Shown here: in pieces, positions 6,117-7,866 of the stretch | Numbering within the stretch: the first letter of the stretch is position 1 | Layout of the letters: each line of letters starts with the position of its first letter | Source: Candidatus Auribacterota bacterium | Lineage (GTDB): Bacteria; Auribacterota; UBA6266 | Length of the DNA: 7,866 nt | Direction: 5' to 3' | Assembly: GCA_016933315.1 (NCBI GenBank) | Contig: JAFGBE010000022.1 | Location: forward strand, 1 to 7,866 | Program-made: the position numbers and the translations under genes | The notes under the pieces: generated by a model | Told to the model about the DNA's origin: nothing | The model's database searches: none | Seen by the model: only the letters and a program-made list of their open reading frames with translations

Positions 6117-6962
6117 TTGCTTCCAGTGAAATACAGCAAATATCTTTTTATTGCCGCTTCCGCCTGCGCGCTTTTAATATGCGTGTCCTGCGCTTCGTTA
6201 AACAACCGGATAAAACAGGCTGATGCGATAGCGCAAAAAGCATCCTTGCAGAAAAACGCCGCCGCCGGAAAAAATTTCAGCCTCATAACCTTCCAGAGAA
6301 TATCGGACGGAAAAAAACCTCTTCATGTTTATATTGAAGGGGACGGAAAGGCATATATAAAGCGCACAATGGTCTCATCCAACCCCACTCCGGGAAACCC
6401 GTTAGGGCTAAAGCTGGCTTCAAGCGACCCGTCTCCGAATATCTTATACATCGCAAGGCCATATCAGTATTATGAATCGGCCGGATCCTTTGAAGACCAG
6501 TCAAAATACTGGACCACCCGAAGGTATTCAGATGAAGTGGTCAGCGACATAAACGAAATAATCTCGCAGGTAAAAGGCAAAAATAACCTCAGGGATATAA
6601 TCTTAATAGGTTACTCGGGCGGCGGCGCCCTGGCCGCGCTGATCGCCACAAGAAGGGATGATGTTATCCTGCTTGTCACCGTCGCGGGCAACCTGGATAC
6701 TGATTTCCACACGAAGCTTCACAATGTTTCGCCTCTCGAAGGATCCTTAAACCCCGCGGATTTTCCGGATAAACTGAAAAAGATCAAACAGGTGCATTTC
6801 GTGGGAGGCAGGGATACGGTTGTCCCTCCCTCAGTCGCCGAAAGCTACCGCGAAAAAATTTCGCCGACGCCGGAAAATTTCAGCATCATCGAAATCAAGG
6901 GTAACACGCACAGCAAAGGCTGGGATAAAAACTGGCGCGACACAGTTAATAAATATTTCTGA
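6117..6962 (+). CDS. Predicted lipoprotein with alpha/beta-hydrolase fold (serine esterase/lipase-like)
   Basis: The 281-residue protein starts with a lipoprotein-type signal: Lys, a hydrophobic run (residues 9-23) and LICVSC, so C25 is the likely lipidated cysteine. The -3 residue is Cys, an unusual lipobox. The rest is an alpha/beta-hydrolase: HVYIEGDG (70-77) as an early strand and turn, GYSGGG (165-170) as the nucleophile elbow with S167, GGRDTVVPP (230-238) with D233, and GNTHSKGW (262-269) with H265 as a complete catalytic triad. It should act outside the inner membrane; its substrate is unknown. No ATG fits: an in-frame stop lies at 6102-6104. TTG 6117 is preferred because GGAGAA at 6108-6113 is correctly spaced; GTG 6126 is the alternative and leaves the signal peptide intact. 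Similar esterase-like lipoproteins of unknown role occur in several Gram-negative groups. It stands alone and converges on the methyltransferase gene. Confidence 0.82.
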   Translation: MLPVKYSKYLFIAASACALLICVSCASLNNRIKQADAIAQKASLQKNAAAGKNFSLITFQRISDGKKPLHVYIEGDGKAYIKRTMVSSNPTPGNPLGLKLASSDPSPNILYIARPYQYYESAGSFEDQSKYWTTRRYSDEVVSDINEIISQVKGKNNLRDIILIGYSGGGALAALIATRRDDVILLVTVAGNLDTDFHTKLHNVSPLEGSLNPADFPDKLKKIKQVHFVGGRDTVVPPSVAESYREKISPTPENFSIIEIKGNTHSKGWDKNWRDTVNKYF

Positions 6963-6980
6963 CCTTGCCGCTACAAACAC

Positions 6981-7607
6981 TCACAAACGGCCGGCGCGTA
7001 TCACCACAAAGCCGCCTTCTCCGTATCCTTTCTTTACGGGCTCTAATCTTTTTATTTCATCGAGCGGACGAAAAATCGTCTGGTAAAAAACAAACTTCCG
7101 GAAACCGGATTTTTTCATCAAAGAAACTGTTTCTTCCGGAGATAAAAGCCTGGCGTGCTTGTAAAATATTCCTTTCTTGCGCCGGTAAAACCTGCCAAGA
7201 AAACTGTTCTTATCAATTATCGCGATTATAAGCTTGCCGTTATCTTTTAAAACCCGCGCGCATTCCCTGATAGCGGCCTGGGGGTTTTTTACAAAAGAAA
7301 GAGTCACAACCATAAGCGCGTAATCAAAAAAATTTTTGCCAAAAGGCAGTTTCTCCGCTGCGGCAATCCGCGCCGGCACTCCGCGCATCTTGGCGAGAGC
7401 TATCATTTTAGCCGAAGAATCTATCCCGCAAGAAACGCCTAATTTCGAAGCGAACCTGCCCGTCCCGACGCCTATTTCCAGCCCTTTCCCTTTTTTAGGC
7501 AAAACTTTTTTTATAGCTTTGAGTTCCGACAAATAAACAAACCTGTTTCTGTCGTACCATGCGTCATATTTCTCAAAATATTCGTCAAAAACGTTTTCCG
7601 AACCCAT
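6981..7607 (-). CDS. Class I SAM-dependent methyltransferase (UbiE/Methyltransf_11 type)
   Basis: The 208-residue protein has the Rossmann-type methyltransferase order. Motif I is LEIGVGTGRF (43-52), the acidic end of strand 2 is GIDSS (61-65, D63), EKLPFGKNFFDYAL (85-98) covers the motif II/III region, and a GKLIIAII strand (124-131) follows. The N-terminus FDEYFEKYDAWYDRNRF (7-23) is typical of small-molecule methyltransferases that open with a Tyr-rich lid. No target-recognition domain is visible, so the substrate is unknown; the C-terminal YRRKKGIFYKHARLLS segment fits the usual substrate-side insert. It is cytoplasmic. The start ATG at 7607-7605 has only a weak GGAA-like site upstream. 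It lies 27 bases after the stop of a J-domain gene on the same strand and is probably co-transcribed with it. It ends 18 bases from the lipoprotein stop. Confidence 0.85.
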   Translation of the reverse strand: MGSENVFDEYFEKYDAWYDRNRFVYLSELKAIKKVLPKKGKGLEIGVGTGRFASKLGVSCGIDSSAKMIALAKMRGVPARIAAAEKLPFGKNFFDYALMVVTLSFVKNPQAAIRECARVLKDNGKLIIAIIDKNSFLGRFYRRKKGIFYKHARLLSPEETVSLMKKSGFRKFVFYQTIFRPLDEIKRLEPVKKGYGEGGFVVIRAGRL

Positions 7608-7634
7608 GTCCGTTTCCGTTTATGCGCTCCAATA

Positions 7635-7866
7635 TTAAAACCAGCCGTCGTAAAACCTTTCGGAATATTCGGTCTCATCTCTTTCGGCCGCGTTTTTCCT
7701 GACTTCTTTCTCAGTAAAAGGAATCCTGTAGTTTAAACAATAAGCTTCTATAATATCCTTTGCCCGTTTTACTTTTTTAAACATCTCTTCACTCTGCTTT
7801 TTATTTCCTTTTCCGCATTTATCGGGATGGTACTTAAGAGTTAACTTCCGGAAAGCGCTTTTGACT
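7635..7866 (-). CDS. J-domain (DnaJ-like) protein, 3' part only, N-terminus outside the window
   Basis: On the - strand the last 76 codons and a TAA (7637-7635) are visible; the first full codon is at 7865-7863. The start of the visible part is VKSAFRKLTLKYHPDKCGKG, the second J-domain helix followed by the HPD motif (residues 13-15 of the visible part) that stimulates DnaK ATPase. A charged third helix, EEMFKKVKRAKDIIEAY (26-42), follows. After the J domain there are only about 34 residues, ending in SERFYDGWF, with no zinc finger or C-terminal substrate-binding domains. So this is a J protein whose J domain is near its C-terminus, not a classical DnaJ. Any N-terminal domain, perhaps a membrane segment, lies beyond the right edge. 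It is the likely first gene of a two-gene unit with the methyltransferase, 27 bases downstream. Confidence 0.82.
   Translation of the reverse strand, partial: VKSAFRKLTLKYHPDKCGKGNKKQSEEMFKKVKRAKDIIEAYCLNYRIPFTEKEVRKNAAERDETEYSERFYDGWF

Noticed and set aside
6963..6980. Terminator between the convergent lipoprotein and methyltransferase genes
   Set aside because: The 18-base gap holds no hairpin or T-run; any terminator would have to lie inside a coding region.

Overview
The window reads as a compact stretch of chromosome from an anaerobic, Gram-negative-type bacterium. The lines of evidence are a membrane-bound hydrogenase-related (Ehr) complex, a predicted lipoprotein, short intergenic gaps and ordinary AGGAG ribosome binding sites. 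No phage, transposon, CRISPR, tRNA or rRNA sequence was seen. The moderate base composition and the gene mix (Ehr subunits, a PTS-IIA/CBS regulator, an ArsB/NhaD-type permease, FluC with DUF190) would fit an uncultivated lineage such as Omnitrophota, Elusimicrobiota or a deltaproteobacterial relative. That placement is a guess; the sequence alone does not fix the taxon.

Left block, + strand, 1-4439. The window opens inside a NuoC/NuoD-type fused large subunit. It has the fold and C-terminal signature of the group 4 hydrogenase/complex I family but none of the four nickel-binding cysteines. Next comes a ferredoxin-NuoB-type fusion subunit that keeps its proximal iron-sulfur cluster ligands. 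Together they look like the terminal soluble-arm genes of an energy-converting hydrogenase-related complex, whose membrane subunits should lie left of the window. With gaps of only 15, 19 and 17 bases, the same transcription unit appears to run into a PtsN-like IIA domain fused to a CBS pair, then into a 12-TM-class ArsB/NhaD (ion transporter superfamily) permease. This suggests that a redox-driven ion pump and a nucleotide- or phosphorylation-sensing ion transporter are expressed together.

Middle block, + strand, 4440-5268. An extended -10 promoter lies just after the permease stop and leads straight into a well-formed fluoride (crcB-type) riboswitch. It is followed by the fluoride exporter gene crcB/fluC and a DUF190 gene. 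The last strand of the aptamer pseudoknot contains a CUCCU that is also a perfect anti-Shine-Dalgarno for the crcB ribosome binding site. This gives a simple translational switch: fluoride-bound is ON, unbound is OFF.

Right block, 5269-7866. A COG1237-type metallo-beta-lactamase-fold hydrolase is on the - strand. It is divergent from a + strand lipoprotein alpha/beta-hydrolase, and they share a 103-base AT-rich promoter region. The hydrolase converges, with an 18-base gap, on a - strand pair: a class I SAM methyltransferase and, upstream of it, a J-domain (DnaJ-like) protein whose N-terminus is cut off by the window edge.
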